Part shown: piece by piece, positions 8,858 through 17,505 of the stretch
How positions within the stretch are numbered: position 1 is the stretch's first letter
Layout of the letters: each line of letters begins with the position of its first letter
Source of the DNA: Streptomyces sp. NBC_00223
GTDB taxonomy: Bacteria > Actinomycetota > Actinomycetes > Streptomycetales > Streptomycetaceae
NCBI RefSeq assembly: GCF_036199905.1
Contig: NZ_CP108109.1
Coordinates: 5,827,501-5,891,500, forward strand
Direction: 5' to 3'
Length of the DNA stretch: 64,000 nt
Notes under the pieces: model-generated
What the model was told of the DNA's origin: nothing
The model's database searches: none
What the model saw: the letters and a program-made list of their open reading frames with translations, nothing else
Translations under genes and position numbers: made by a program

Positions 8858-9031
8858 TCACATGCAGAAGGAGCCCACGCAGGAGCTGCAGCTCCCCGGA
8901 ATACGACCGTCCAAGGCCTCCGTCGCGTTGACGCTGATCCCCTGAAGGTCCAGCACCTCCGCCGCGGCGTGCGCCTCGACTTCCGGCTGCTCCGCGGTCT
9001 CCTCGGTGACGGGCTCGTTTTCGTCGGCCAT
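8858..9031 (-). CDS. Class III lanthipeptide precursor peptide
   Basis: A 57-residue peptide starting at ATG 9031 after a strong AAGGAGG. The acidic leader contains LDLQ at residues 27-30, matching the hydrophobic leader motif recognised by class III LanKC enzymes. The C-terminal core is about GRIPGSCSSCVGSFCM, with Ser at 47, 49, 50 and 54 and Cys at 48, 51 and 56. Ser47-x-x-Ser50 followed by Cys56 could form a labionin-like bridge, with further lanthionines possible. The three-Cys, four-Ser arrangement and terminal Cys-Met differ from SapB/AmfS-type cores with two S-x-x-S-x-x-C repeats. It is the first gene of a minus-strand operon running to 1721. Confidence 0.92.
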   Translation of the reverse strand: MADENEPVTEETAEQPEVEAHAAAEVLDLQGISVNATEALDGRIPGSCSSCVGSFCM

Positions 9032-9086
9032 GGTGATCCTCCTTCGCTCCCAGCGATCCACCGGCGGTCGCCGATGGACGGGCCCG

Positions 9087-9142
9087 ACGCTAGGCAGCGC
9101 GCATTGGAAAACGGTGAATCGCTGGTATGCGGATGGTATGCG
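9087..9142 (-). promoter_or_regulatory. Candidate promoter and 11-bp-spaced direct repeats upstream of the precursor gene
   Basis: Within the 381-bp gap 9032-9412, a TAGCGT -10-like hexamer (minus strand, 9092-9087) lies about 55 bp upstream of the precursor start. Two copies of TGGTATGCG at 9123-9131 and 9134-9142 repeat with an 11-bp period, one helical turn, just upstream of the expected -35 position. Such placement suits a dimeric activator; known class III operons use LuxR-type RamR/AmfR activators. No dedicated regulator gene is present in the cluster. The rest of the gap shows no convincing ORF. Confidence 0.35.
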
Positions 9143-9312
9143 CGTAGATAACGCCCATGAAAAGCATGTCGGAGGATCGCAGAAAGCTGCTGTGATCAGG
9201 GGTTTTACCGGTTGTGAAGTAATGGCGGACCGATCGGGAACGGCCATTCTTGATATCGGAATCGGCCATATTTCCGCAGCTCGGGCCGGTGACACGCCTT
9301 ATTCACGACGAG

Positions 9313-9356
9313 AAGGGTGCCGATGCCACTCGCGGTGGAGTGGCATCGGCACCCTT
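9313..9356 (-). terminator. Intrinsic terminator of the GH95-type hydrolase gene
   Basis: A perfect 19-bp inverted repeat beginning AAGGGTGCCGATGCCACTC, with a 6-nt loop, lies 57 bp after the hydrolase stop. It separates the minus-strand hydrolase operon from the lanthipeptide promoter. Confidence 0.85.
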
Positions 9357-9412
9357 ACGTGTCGCAGGTCAGACTGTCATCAACCGGTAAACCGGCGGGA
9401 GATTCCCGTCGG

Positions 9413-12400
9413 TCAGCCGAACACCCCCATCTCGTAGAGCGAGTAGCCCCATTGTCCGGATTTCTCTGTGCCTTGCATACGAACGTATCGGGCCGTTCCG
9501 CCGACGGGGATTTTCTCGGTGCCGCCCGAGCCGTTCGCCGTGGTGTACAGGTCCCGCCACGTGGACCCGTCGGTGGAGCCCTGGAGCTTGTACCCCTTGG
9601 CGTACGACGCCTCCCACTGGAGGTCGACCTCCCGCAGGTTGTACGTGCCGCCGAGGTCGACCTGGAGCCAGCTGTCGGCGGCGGGGCCGGCGCTCCAACG
9701 GGTGGACGGATCGCCGTCGAACGCCTTCGCCGCGCTCTGGTCGCTGTTCGACTCGGAGGACGCCGAAGCGGCCTTGCCCTGGGCCAGGTTGGACTTCGCC
9801 GCGCTGAGCGTCAGGTCGAGGGTGACCGTCCTGCCCTTCTGGAGCGACAGGACACGCGCGATGCCGCCGAGCGGTGAACTCTGGATCGAGACACCGTCAC
9901 CGGTGATCGACTCGATGCCGTTGCGCTGGATCAGCGTCAGGTTCTGGTCGATGCCCGAGGTGAGCGTCACCTTGACCTTGCGGTTGTCGGTGTCCCAGCT
10001 CAGATTGTCGATGGTGAACCGGCCCTTGCCGAGCATCCCGGAGACGGACCCCTTCTTCAGGCCCTTCGGCACGGCGGGCAGCAGCTCCAGCGTGCCCGGC
10101 TGCGTGGCGGCCAGCATCTCCATCATGATCGTGGGCACGGAGTTGACCACGTCCGTGGCGAACGTGTTGTGGTTGTTGTAGTGGGACGTGGCCATGCTGT
10201 TGTAGTAGTAGCCGTCCTGGGCGAACCGCAGCAGCTTCGCGGCCACCGAGTCGGCGTTGTTCAGGTCGGCGGCGATCAGGGCCGCGTGCAGCAGACCGTG
10301 GCCGGCGTTCTCGTAGTTGCCGGTGTCCTTCTTCTGCAGGAACACCTGGGCGGCCTTGTACTGCGCCGGGTTGGTCTCCGGGGTGATCTCGCGGTAGGGC
10401 CAGACGGGCAGCAGCCCGCTGGAGTGCCGGTGCTGGTAGTTGTTCTTGTTCGCCAGGTCGGGCCACGCCCACTCGGCCAGCGCGCCGTCGTTGTTGATGA
10501 TGTACGGGGGCAGATGGTCCAGCTTCTCCTGCCAGACCGGGATCTTGTCGGCGTCACGGCCGAGGGTCTTCGCGGTCTGGATCAGCGTCGTCAGGGCGAA
10601 CTTGGCACCGGAGATGTCGTACACCGAGTTGACGGCCAGCGGCACACCGCCCGGCGGGGTGTTCTCCGGCGAGATGGAGCCCGCGAAGATGTACTTGCCG
10701 TTGCCGTCCTTCTTGGTGAGGAAGTCCTCGTAGAAGTCGCCCATGTCGCGGATCAGCGGGTAGTACTTGTCGGCCAGGAACGTGGTGTCCCCGGTGACCT
10801 CGTAGTACTCCCAGAACGGGTAGAGCAGCCAGGACTCCCCGCCGGTGACGTACTGGTACGGGTAGTCGAAGTTGATGTTGGAGATCAGCCCTTCGCCGTT
10901 GGGCGTGTTGCCTCCGGTCAGCATGCCTCTCGTGCCGAGCAGCTTCTTGGCGTTGGTCTCGAAGTCCTTCTGCCACTGCTTGTTCAGGTAGAAGTAGCCG
11001 GCCATGGCCTCCGGCATGTTGCCGACGTTGCCGCCGGAGATCTGGAGATTGAGATTCGCGTCCAGGTGGTAGTAGCCGTCCCAGCCGACATTGCTGTCGC
11101 CCGTCCAGTTGCCGAGCAGGTCCGGGGCCTGGGTGGGCCCGCTGGAGCCGAGCAAGTGGTAGCGGCCCGCGTAGAACATCCGCTCGTACAGGGCGGGGAT
11201 CGGTGTCGAGGTCGTCTTCTGCTCGGCGAGGAGCTGTTCGGTGGACTTGGCGCGGTCCTGCGCCGACGCGCCCAGGTCGAGGGAGACCCGGTTGAAGATC
11301 GAACTGTGCGCGCCGGTGTGCCGGTTGAGCAGCGTCCGGTAGTCGCCGCTGAGGGCGGCGAGCTTCTGCTGGAGCAGGTTCTTGTTCCACTCCTGCTCGG
11401 CGGGGACACCGCCGTTGTAGGTGCCGTTGTAGCGCTGGGTCAGCGAAAGCAGCAGCACATAGCTGGCGTTGGAGACGGTGACCTGGCCGTTGCTGAGGCT
11501 CTTGGTGCCGTCGGTGACGATGCGGGTGACACCCTCGTACCCGGCGTTGTAGCTGCCGTTGGGGTACTTGGCGCGCAGATTCAGATAGTCGGTGGTCGAG
11601 TTGTTGGTGGTGGTGACGCCCTTGTTGAGGAGGTTCATGCCCGGGTCGATGGACAGGCCCAGGGTCATGGTCTCCTTCTGGCCCGCGGGCGCCGCCTGGT
11701 ACTGGACGGTGGCGCCGTCGGTCCGGGAGACGAACGAGTCCCGCTCCCATGAGCCCTTGCTGTCCGTCCAGTTGACCGCGACGACGCCCGCCGAGTAGTC
11801 GGTGGAACGGACGTAGTTGCTGATCGCTCCGGCGTCCGGCATCGCGATGGTCATCTTGTAGCCGGGGTGCTTGCTGCCCTCGCCTCCGCCCTGGTAGCCC
11901 TGCACGTCGGCGGCGAGCTGGTTGGCCTGCTGGTACTGGCCCGCGATCAGCTCGTCGCGGACCTTGTTGATGTTGTCCTGGCTGACCGTGTTGAAGGTCC
12001 GGTGCGGATGGGCCTCCGACCGGGCCATGAAGAAGTCCTTGTCGTCGAAGACGACGGTGTCGTTGCGCGGATTGCCGAAGACGATGATGCCCTGCTTGCC
12101 GTTGCCGGCGAGAAGGCCGTTCTGCCAGTCGCCGTACGACTGCGGATAGCTGGTCGACGGTGCCGTCGTCGCGGAGCCGATGGTCCCGGCCCCCGTCCCG
12201 CCTGTGCCGCCCGTGCCGTCGGCCGCGGTGCCGTAGACCGCGAACTCCCAGAGGGAGTAGCCGTATTGAGTGGCGGGCGTGACGCCCTGCATCCGGACGT
12301 AGCGGGTGGTTCTGTTGACGGTGACGGTTTCGGTGCCGCCCTGGCCGGTGGTGGTGGAGTAGATGTCGGTCCAGTGGGTGGCGTCGTCGGAGACCTGGAT

Positions 12401-12748
12401 CTTGTAGCCCTTGGCGTAGGCGGCTTCCCAGGACAGTACGGCGGTGGTCACGTTGTACTGGCCGGCGAGGTCGACCTGGAGCCAGGCGTTGTTGTCGTTG
12501 CTGTGGTCGCTGGACCAGCGGGTGGAGGGGTTGCCGTCGACGGCGTTGGCGGCGGTCAGCGTGCCGTCCTGGTAGGAGGCGGTGGCCCTGGCGTTGGCGT
12601 TCAGCGACAGATTCACCGGCGTGCCGGCCGCCCGCGCGGTGCCTGACTGGAGTGCGGCCGAGAGCAGCAGCAGGAGGGGCAGGGCGACGGCGAGCAGCCG
12701 TCTGCCGAGCGCGGAGCGCGATATCGGGCGGAACATGCCCTGTGTCAT
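9413..12748 (-). CDS. Secreted GH95-type glycoside hydrolase with two discoidin (F5/8 type C) domains
   Basis: A 1111-residue secreted protein. The N-terminus has an arginine-containing signal peptide with a hydrophobic core (LLAVALPLLLLLSAAL) ending near ARAA at about 41. A discoidin carbohydrate-binding domain spans about 45-177. A Thr/Gly linker is followed by a large catalytic region (about 195-960) resembling GH95 alpha-L-fucosidases, with WDGYYHLDANLNLQ and NVGNMPEAM. A second discoidin domain occupies about 970-1111. ATG 12748 follows AAGGGAA. It lies 43 bp downstream of the beta-helix gene, probably co-transcribed, and ends at a strong hairpin. Substrate (fucosylated or other plant/fungal glycan) is inferred from family only. 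Confidence 0.8.
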   Translation of the reverse strand: MTQGMFRPISRSALGRRLLAVALPLLLLLSAALQSGTARAAGTPVNLSLNANARATASYQDGTLTAANAVDGNPSTRWSSDHSNDNNAWLQVDLAGQYNVTTAVLSWEAAYAKGYKIQVSDDATHWTDIYSTTTGQGGTETVTVNRTTRYVRMQGVTPATQYGYSLWEFAVYGTAADGTGGTGGTGAGTIGSATTAPSTSYPQSYGDWQNGLLAGNGKQGIIVFGNPRNDTVVFDDKDFFMARSEAHPHRTFNTVSQDNINKVRDELIAGQYQQANQLAADVQGYQGGGEGSKHPGYKMTIAMPDAGAISNYVRSTDYSAGVVAVNWTDSKGSWERDSFVSRTDGATVQYQAAPAGQKETMTLGLSIDPGMNLLNKGVTTTNNSTTDYLNLRAKYPNGSYNAGYEGVTRIVTDGTKSLSNGQVTVSNASYVLLLSLTQRYNGTYNGGVPAEQEWNKNLLQQKLAALSGDYRTLLNRHTGAHSSIFNRVSLDLGASAQDRAKSTEQLLAEQKTTSTPIPALYERMFYAGRYHLLGSSGPTQAPDLLGNWTGDSNVGWDGYYHLDANLNLQISGGNVGNMPEAMAGYFYLNKQWQKDFETNAKKLLGTRGMLTGGNTPNGEGLISNINFDYPYQYVTGGESWLLYPFWEYYEVTGDTTFLADKYYPLIRDMGDFYEDFLTKKDGNGKYIFAGSISPENTPPGGVPLAVNSVYDISGAKFALTTLIQTAKTLGRDADKIPVWQEKLDHLPPYIINNDGALAEWAWPDLANKNNYQHRHSSGLLPVWPYREITPETNPAQYKAAQVFLQKKDTGNYENAGHGLLHAALIAADLNNADSVAAKLLRFAQDGYYYNSMATSHYNNHNTFATDVVNSVPTIMMEMLAATQPGTLELLPAVPKGLKKGSVSGMLGKGRFTIDNLSWDTDNRKVKVTLTSGIDQNLTLIQRNGIESITGDGVSIQSSPLGGIARVLSLQKGRTVTLDLTLSAAKSNLAQGKAASASSESNSDQSAAKAFDGDPSTRWSAGPAADSWLQVDLGGTYNLREVDLQWEASYAKGYKLQGSTDGSTWRDLYTTANGSGGTEKIPVGGTARYVRMQGTEKSGQWGYSLYEMGVFG
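12240..12635. repeat. Nearly identical discoidin-encoding segment, copy A
   Basis: This stretch, encoding the N-terminal discoidin domain of the GH95-type protein, is nearly identical at DNA level to 13500-13880 in the neighbouring gene. Most differences cluster in two short blocks (around 12305 and 12435). Synonymous sites are also conserved, pointing to recent duplication or gene conversion. Confidence 0.85.
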
Positions 12749-12791
12749 CGGATTCCCTTGTGGTGGGGGGACGGTGGGGGGACGGTCGGGG

Positions 12792-15722
12792 CTACGCGGT
12801 CAGGTCGAACTGCTCCCACGGCCCGATCGAGTCGCGGTTGGCGATGAGCGGCTGCGCGCCGCCGTTCTCGGCCGTGACGTACTTGCCGTTGACGGCCGCT
12901 TGCAGGCTCACGGTCCCGTTCGGGTTGGTGACCAGGTGGAAGGTCTCCCAGGCGCCTGCGGTGGGGCGGTTGGCGATGAGGGCGGCCGCTCCGGCGTTGT
13001 CGGCGCTGACGTACTGGTTGTTGGCGTGCGCGCGGATGGCAACGTTGTCAGTGTCGAGATGGACGAGGTCGAAGCGCTGGGCCGCGGTCAGTGTGCTCGC
13101 GTTGGCGACCAGCGGTGACGACCCCGCGGTGACATAGAGGCTGTTCGCCCGTGACCGCAGGGCGCTGCCGCCGCTGTCGCCCGGGCCGGCCGTGCCGCCG
13201 GTTCCGCCGCCGGTGACGCGCAGGGAGGAGATGGCGTCGTTGTTGCCGGTGGTGGTGAGGTTGGGGTTGTCGGCGGTGAAGGTCCACTGGGTGCCGGTGA
13301 AGCCGCCGTCGGCGTAGGCGGTGACGGTGTATCCGGCGGGGACCTTGATCGAGGAGATGCTGTCGTTGGCGATGCCCGCGGCCTGCAACTGCGGCAGGTC
13401 GTAGTTGCCCGCGCCCAGCGTCACGGCCGTGCCGCCGTAGTTGGCGTCGCCGTAGAAGGTCGGACCGCTGCCGGTGGCGCCGGCCGGGGTGCCGTAGATC
13501 TCGAACTCGTAGAGCGAGTAGCCGTATTGAGTGGCGGGGGTGACGCCCTGCATACGGACGTAGCGGCCGGATTTGTTGACGGTGACGGTTTCGGTGCCGC
13601 CCTGGCCGGTGGTGGTGGAGTAGGCGTCGGTCCAGTGGGTGGCGTCGTCGGAGACCTGGATCTTGTAGCCCTTGGCGTAGGCGGCTTCCCAGGACAGTAC
13701 GGCCGTGGAGAGGGTGTACGTGCTGCCGAGGTCGATCTGGATCCAGGCGTTGTTGTCGTTGCTGTGGTCGCTTGACCAGCGGGTGGAGGGGTTGCCGTCG
13801 ATGGCGTTGGCGGCGGTCAGCGTGCCGTCCTGGTAGGAGGCGGTCGCCTTGGCGTTGGCGTTCAGCGACAGATTCACCGGCGTGCCCGCCGGAGGCTCCG
13901 GCGGCTTCGGCACGGTCTGGCCGGCCGGCGGCCACAGCGCGAACGAGTTGGTGCCGTTGTGCGCGCCCGCGAACGGACCCGCCATGACACTGCCGGTGTT
14001 GACCGCCGCACCGAAGAAGTCGGTGGTCACATCGGCCGCGATGCTCTGGTTGGCACGCGGAATGACGCCCACCCGGGACTGTGTCACCGGGGTCAGTCCC
14101 TTGATGCCGGACGCGTCCAGATCGAAGCTCAGCGACATCTGCGTATTGGTCGCCGTGTAACGGGCGTTGGAGATGACGTTGCTGAAGTTCCCTTCCTTGA
14201 CCTGCGTCTTGTCCGTCGCGCTGTCGGGAAGAGTCGTGCCCTGGACCAGGTTGTTGTACCAGAAGAACTTCTGCGGGGAGGTGAGCGCGGTGGTCTCGTT
14301 CATCGTGCCCGGCTGGAAGTAGTACGCGTCCCTGCCGGAGCCGTCCGTGTTGACGCGGCCGTTGTCGAGGAACAGGTTGTTGGCGAAGACGATGCCGGTG
14401 GCGTCCAGGGTCCGGATGTCGCTGTTGCCGATGAAGACGTTGTTGTCCACGAGAATGGGTCCGTGGACGGCCTCGGCGTAGTAGCCCCACGGGCTGTTCA
14501 TCACGATGTTGCCCGTGATGCGGACATTCTGGTTGCCCCAGTCGGTCCAGATACCTGCGGAGTTGCCGCCCTTCGAGTTCTTGACGTAATTGCCCTTGAT
14601 GAGCCCTTCGTTCATGTAGTGGACCTTGATCGGGGCCGTCTCCGCACCGCTGAACTCATTGCGGTAGTTGGTGTCCTCGATCATGTTGTAGAGGATCTGC
14701 GAGTGCCAGGAGAAGACACCGGCGATCCCCGACTGGCCGCACTTGGCGATGTAGTTGTTGCGGACGATGTGCGAGCCGTACTTGCTCGTGTCGTGGAAGT
14801 CGGTGCGCGGTGTGCCCGGGCGGTTTCCGGCCCAGGTGTCGTTGCTCAGGCCGATGTCGATGCCGATCGTCCTGGCGTTGACGACGATGTTGTTCTGGAT
14901 GATCCACTTCAGCCCGCCGTAGACGCTGATCGCGCCGGCCTGCCGGCGGTCGGGGCTGTCGGGGAAGTCGGAGTACGTGTTGGCCGCGTGCTTGATCGTG
15001 AAGCCGTTGACGGTGATGTAGCCGAGGCCCCACACGTCGGGCGCGAAGATCTGTCGGCGGACGTTGATCTCGCCGAGCCGGGCGTTGGGGTCGGCCCCGC
15101 TGAAGTTGGCCCAGATGGTGGTGTTGGACGAACCGACCTCGGAGTACCAGGTGTTCGCCGTGCTCTGCACATTGCTGAGCGCGGGCTTCTCGTTGTACGC
15201 GGTCTCGTCGAGGTAGACGTCACCGGCGTTGTAGCCGGCGAAGGTGCCTCCGCCACCGCCGTTCGGCTGTCCCTGGGCGTACGGGTTCCAGCTGCCGAAC
15301 CAGCTGTTGGGCAGGGTGACGCTCCAGACGTTGCCGCTGGACTTCACCCAGGAGTTGATCTCCTCCGAGCCCTTGATGACGACCTCGCCGTCACCGGCGT
15401 TGGTGTACGTGATGCGGTGCGACTCGTCGGTGCCGCCCCGGGCCGGCTTGACCGTTTCCCGGTAGAGCCCGGCGTGCACCATCACCGTGTCGCCGGGCTG
15501 CGCCTCCTGCGCCGCGCGGTTGACGGACAGATAAGGGGACGCCTGCGTACCGGAGTTGGCGTCATTGCCGTTCTTGGCGACGTGAAGGACGCGAGGGGCG
15601 GCCGCCTGCGCCGTGAGCGCGGGCAGGGCGACCGACATCAGCGCGGCGACGCCGATGAGGGCGCAGAGCGCTTTGAGCCGGGCGCCGATGCGCGAGGCCC
15701 GGCGGGTTCTGTCATGTCTCAT
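12792..15722 (-). CDS. Secreted right-handed beta-helix protein with discoidin, crystallin-like and fascin-like domains
   Basis: A 976-residue secreted protein with a signal peptide ending near TAQAAA (about 42). A right-handed parallel beta-helix occupies about 45-580; it starts LHVAKNGNDANSGTQASPY and has repeated NN-V/I-x-N turns such as NNIVVNARTIGI and NNVFIGNSDI. Next come a discoidin domain (about 620-745), a beta/gamma-crystallin-like domain (FYGDANYGG) and a fascin-like beta-trefoil with recurring P-L-I-A-N-R segments. Such beta-helix proteins are often polysaccharide lyases or GH141-type hydrolases, but I cannot assign a reaction. ATG 15722 follows AAAGGAA. It precedes the GH95-type gene in one operon. 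Confidence 0.75.
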   Translation of the reverse strand: MRHDRTRRASRIGARLKALCALIGVAALMSVALPALTAQAAAPRVLHVAKNGNDANSGTQASPYLSVNRAAQEAQPGDTVMVHAGLYRETVKPARGGTDESHRITYTNAGDGEVVIKGSEEINSWVKSSGNVWSVTLPNSWFGSWNPYAQGQPNGGGGGTFAGYNAGDVYLDETAYNEKPALSNVQSTANTWYSEVGSSNTTIWANFSGADPNARLGEINVRRQIFAPDVWGLGYITVNGFTIKHAANTYSDFPDSPDRRQAGAISVYGGLKWIIQNNIVVNARTIGIDIGLSNDTWAGNRPGTPRTDFHDTSKYGSHIVRNNYIAKCGQSGIAGVFSWHSQILYNMIEDTNYRNEFSGAETAPIKVHYMNEGLIKGNYVKNSKGGNSAGIWTDWGNQNVRITGNIVMNSPWGYYAEAVHGPILVDNNVFIGNSDIRTLDATGIVFANNLFLDNGRVNTDGSGRDAYYFQPGTMNETTALTSPQKFFWYNNLVQGTTLPDSATDKTQVKEGNFSNVISNARYTATNTQMSLSFDLDASGIKGLTPVTQSRVGVIPRANQSIAADVTTDFFGAAVNTGSVMAGPFAGAHNGTNSFALWPPAGQTVPKPPEPPAGTPVNLSLNANAKATASYQDGTLTAANAIDGNPSTRWSSDHSNDNNAWIQIDLGSTYTLSTAVLSWEAAYAKGYKIQVSDDATHWTDAYSTTTGQGGTETVTVNKSGRYVRMQGVTPATQYGYSLYEFEIYGTPAGATGSGPTFYGDANYGGTAVTLGAGNYDLPQLQAAGIANDSISSIKVPAGYTVTAYADGGFTGTQWTFTADNPNLTTTGNNDAISSLRVTGGGTGGTAGPGDSGGSALRSRANSLYVTAGSSPLVANASTLTAAQRFDLVHLDTDNVAIRAHANNQYVSADNAGAAALIANRPTAGAWETFHLVTNPNGTVSLQAAVNGKYVTAENGGAQPLIANRDSIGPWEQFDLTA
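13500..13880. repeat. Nearly identical discoidin-encoding segment, copy B
   Basis: Partner of 12240-12635, in the same orientation and about 1.25 kb away. Homologous recombination between the copies would delete the C-terminal half of the beta-helix gene and fuse it in frame to the GH95-type gene. Confidence 0.85.
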
Positions 15723-16036
15723 GGGGGGTTCCTTTGCGGAGGCGGATCCCCGACGTGGGCGCCGGTCGCAGCCGGCATCGACGGGGCGCGGTTGATCGGA
15801 GCGAGGCGGCGCCGGGCGGCTGGATCCGGACGCCGAAACACCGCGCGAGGGCGCGGAGGAGTGCGTGCCGCCGGGCCCGGCGGCACGGCCATGGTGCTCA
15901 AGTCCCTTGGTGCGAGGGGCGGTTCAGGACGCGGTGCGCCGTGCGTGGCCGGTACGGGGACTCGCGTACCGGTGGGACACCGCCGGGACGGGACGTCCGG
16001 ACGGCCTTCCGCTCAACACCCAACTATTTGCGAGTA

Positions 16037-16065
16037 AGTTACATTATTAATCTATGCATGTAACT
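16037..16065. promoter_or_regulatory. Composite palindromic operator candidate upstream of the beta-helix gene
   Basis: In the 478-bp gap 15723-16200, AGTTACAT (16037-16044) and ATGTAACT (16058-16065) form an inverted repeat with 13-bp spacing. The interior contains ATTATTAATCT at 16043-16053. The motif ATTAxTAATCT recurs at 18384-18394 before the sugar-transport operon. The AT-rich block stands out against high-GC surroundings and lies between the ROK repressor gene and the secreted-hydrolase operon. The remainder of the gap holds no convincing gene. Confidence 0.5.
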
Positions 16066-16200
16066 CCTTGGCGTCAACCGGTCGGGAGCCGGGCGGTCCG
16101 CGTAACGTACCGGCGCCCCGCGCCCGCATCAAGAGACGTGCGCGAATCCGTCTGCGCGCCGGAGCGCGGGTGACAGGGGGAGACGTGCGCGGTCGGCGCG

Positions 16201-17427
16201 CTAGGCGCGGGCCGTGACCTGCGGTCCGTGGCCCGGCGCGACCGAACCCTGGAGCACCAGGGCCGCCCCGCCGATCGCCGCGGCGTCCCGCGGATTGCTC
16301 GACAGATCGACCCGCACGCCGTGCACATCCCGGGTGAACGCCCGCTCCGCGAGCCGGCGGCGGATCTCGGTGACGTAGATCGACCCGGCGACGGCGAAGC
16401 CGGGCCCGGCGAGCACGAGTGTGTCGAGATCCCACAGGTTCGCGAGCGTGACCGCGCCCTCCGCGAGCAGCGCCGCCGACTCGTCGACAAGCGCGCGGGC
16501 CTCCGCGTCGCCGTAGATCGCGGCGCGCGCGAGCACGTCGAAGGCCCGCGCGTCGGGGTCGTCGGGACGTATCCGCAGCCGGTCGGCCAGACCGGGAACG
16601 GCCCGGGCCCGGGCGACGAGCACCCGCGGAGCGGCGTACTGCTCCAGGCAGCCCCGATTGCCGCAGTGGCAGCGCTCGCCGTCGCGGACCACCGTGACAT
16701 GGCCGATCTTCCCCGCGTTCGAACTGGCGCCGCGGTGGAGTGCGCCGTCCAGCACCACGCCGGAACCGATGCCGGAGTTCATGTACAGGCACCCGAAGAC
16801 GCGCTCCCGGGACACCCGCCGCCCCCAGAACTCCCCGACGGCGGCCGCCGAGGCGTCGCTGTCCACGAGCACCGGCACGTCAAGCCGGCCGGTCAGGGCC
16901 CGGGCCAGGTCGAGTCCGGCCCACTGCCGCAGGCCCGGCGGCGCGAGGAACCCGCCCCGGGCGATGTCGACCGGTCCCGGCCCGACGACCGCCATCCCGG
17001 CCACGCTCTGCGGCGGCAGCCCGAGGCCGTCGGTGACATCCCGGTAGAGCGCGGCGAGCCGCGCCACCACGCCCGCCGGCCGGCTGTCGGCGGTCCCGGC
17101 GACGAGCTGGCGGCCGACGGTACCGCCCCGGGTGTCGGTCACCACGCAGGTCAGGGTGTCCGCGCCCACATGGATGCCCACGCCGTACGCCGCGCGGGAG
17201 TTGATGATCAGCATGGCCCGGGGCTTGCCGCGGGTCGCGACCGTGTCGCCGGTCTCGCGGACGACCCCGTCGTCGATCAGCCGGCGGACGATGTTGGAGA
17301 TCGTCGGCTGGGTGAGCCCGGTGACCTTGACCAGCTCCACCCGGCTGATCGGTCCGGAAGACCGGATGAGGTCCACGATGAGCGCCCGGCTCCCGGGCCC
17401 GGCGGCCGCAGACTCCCGTCGGGCCAC
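16201..17427 (-). CDS. ROK family transcriptional repressor
   Basis: A 408-residue ROK regulator. The N-terminal winged helix-turn-helix (about 15-75) includes SRVELVKVTGLTQPTISNIV, followed by the ROK sugar-kinase-like domain. The zinc-binding signature CHCGNRGCLEQ is intact. The start GTG 17427 follows a GAGGTGG. Family members bind AT-rich palindromes and release on sugar binding. It is divergent from the LacI-like sensor gene and lies between the secreted-hydrolase operon and the ABC importer, which it probably controls through the two ATTAxTAATCT sites. Confidence 0.9.
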   Translation of the reverse strand: MARRESAAAGPGSRALIVDLIRSSGPISRVELVKVTGLTQPTISNIVRRLIDDGVVRETGDTVATRGKPRAMLIINSRAAYGVGIHVGADTLTCVVTDTRGGTVGRQLVAGTADSRPAGVVARLAALYRDVTDGLGLPPQSVAGMAVVGPGPVDIARGGFLAPPGLRQWAGLDLARALTGRLDVPVLVDSDASAAAVGEFWGRRVSRERVFGCLYMNSGIGSGVVLDGALHRGASSNAGKIGHVTVVRDGERCHCGNRGCLEQYAAPRVLVARARAVPGLADRLRIRPDDPDARAFDVLARAAIYGDAEARALVDESAALLAEGAVTLANLWDLDTLVLAGPGFAVAGSIYVTEIRRRLAERAFTRDVHGVRVDLSSNPRDAAAIGGAALVLQGSVAPGHGPQVTARA

Positions 17428-17505
17428 GCTCGACCACCTCTCGTCTCGCCGTACGCTGTCGCACGACTACGTCACGGGACGAGGTTAATCGACGAGGAGG
17501 ACACC

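Noticed and set aside
13959..16037. 692-codon plus-strand open frame opposite the beta-helix gene
   Set aside because: It is antisense to a protein with signal peptide, recognisable domains and ribosome-binding site; its product is low-complexity Val/Gly/Asp sequence typical of mirror frames in high-GC DNA.
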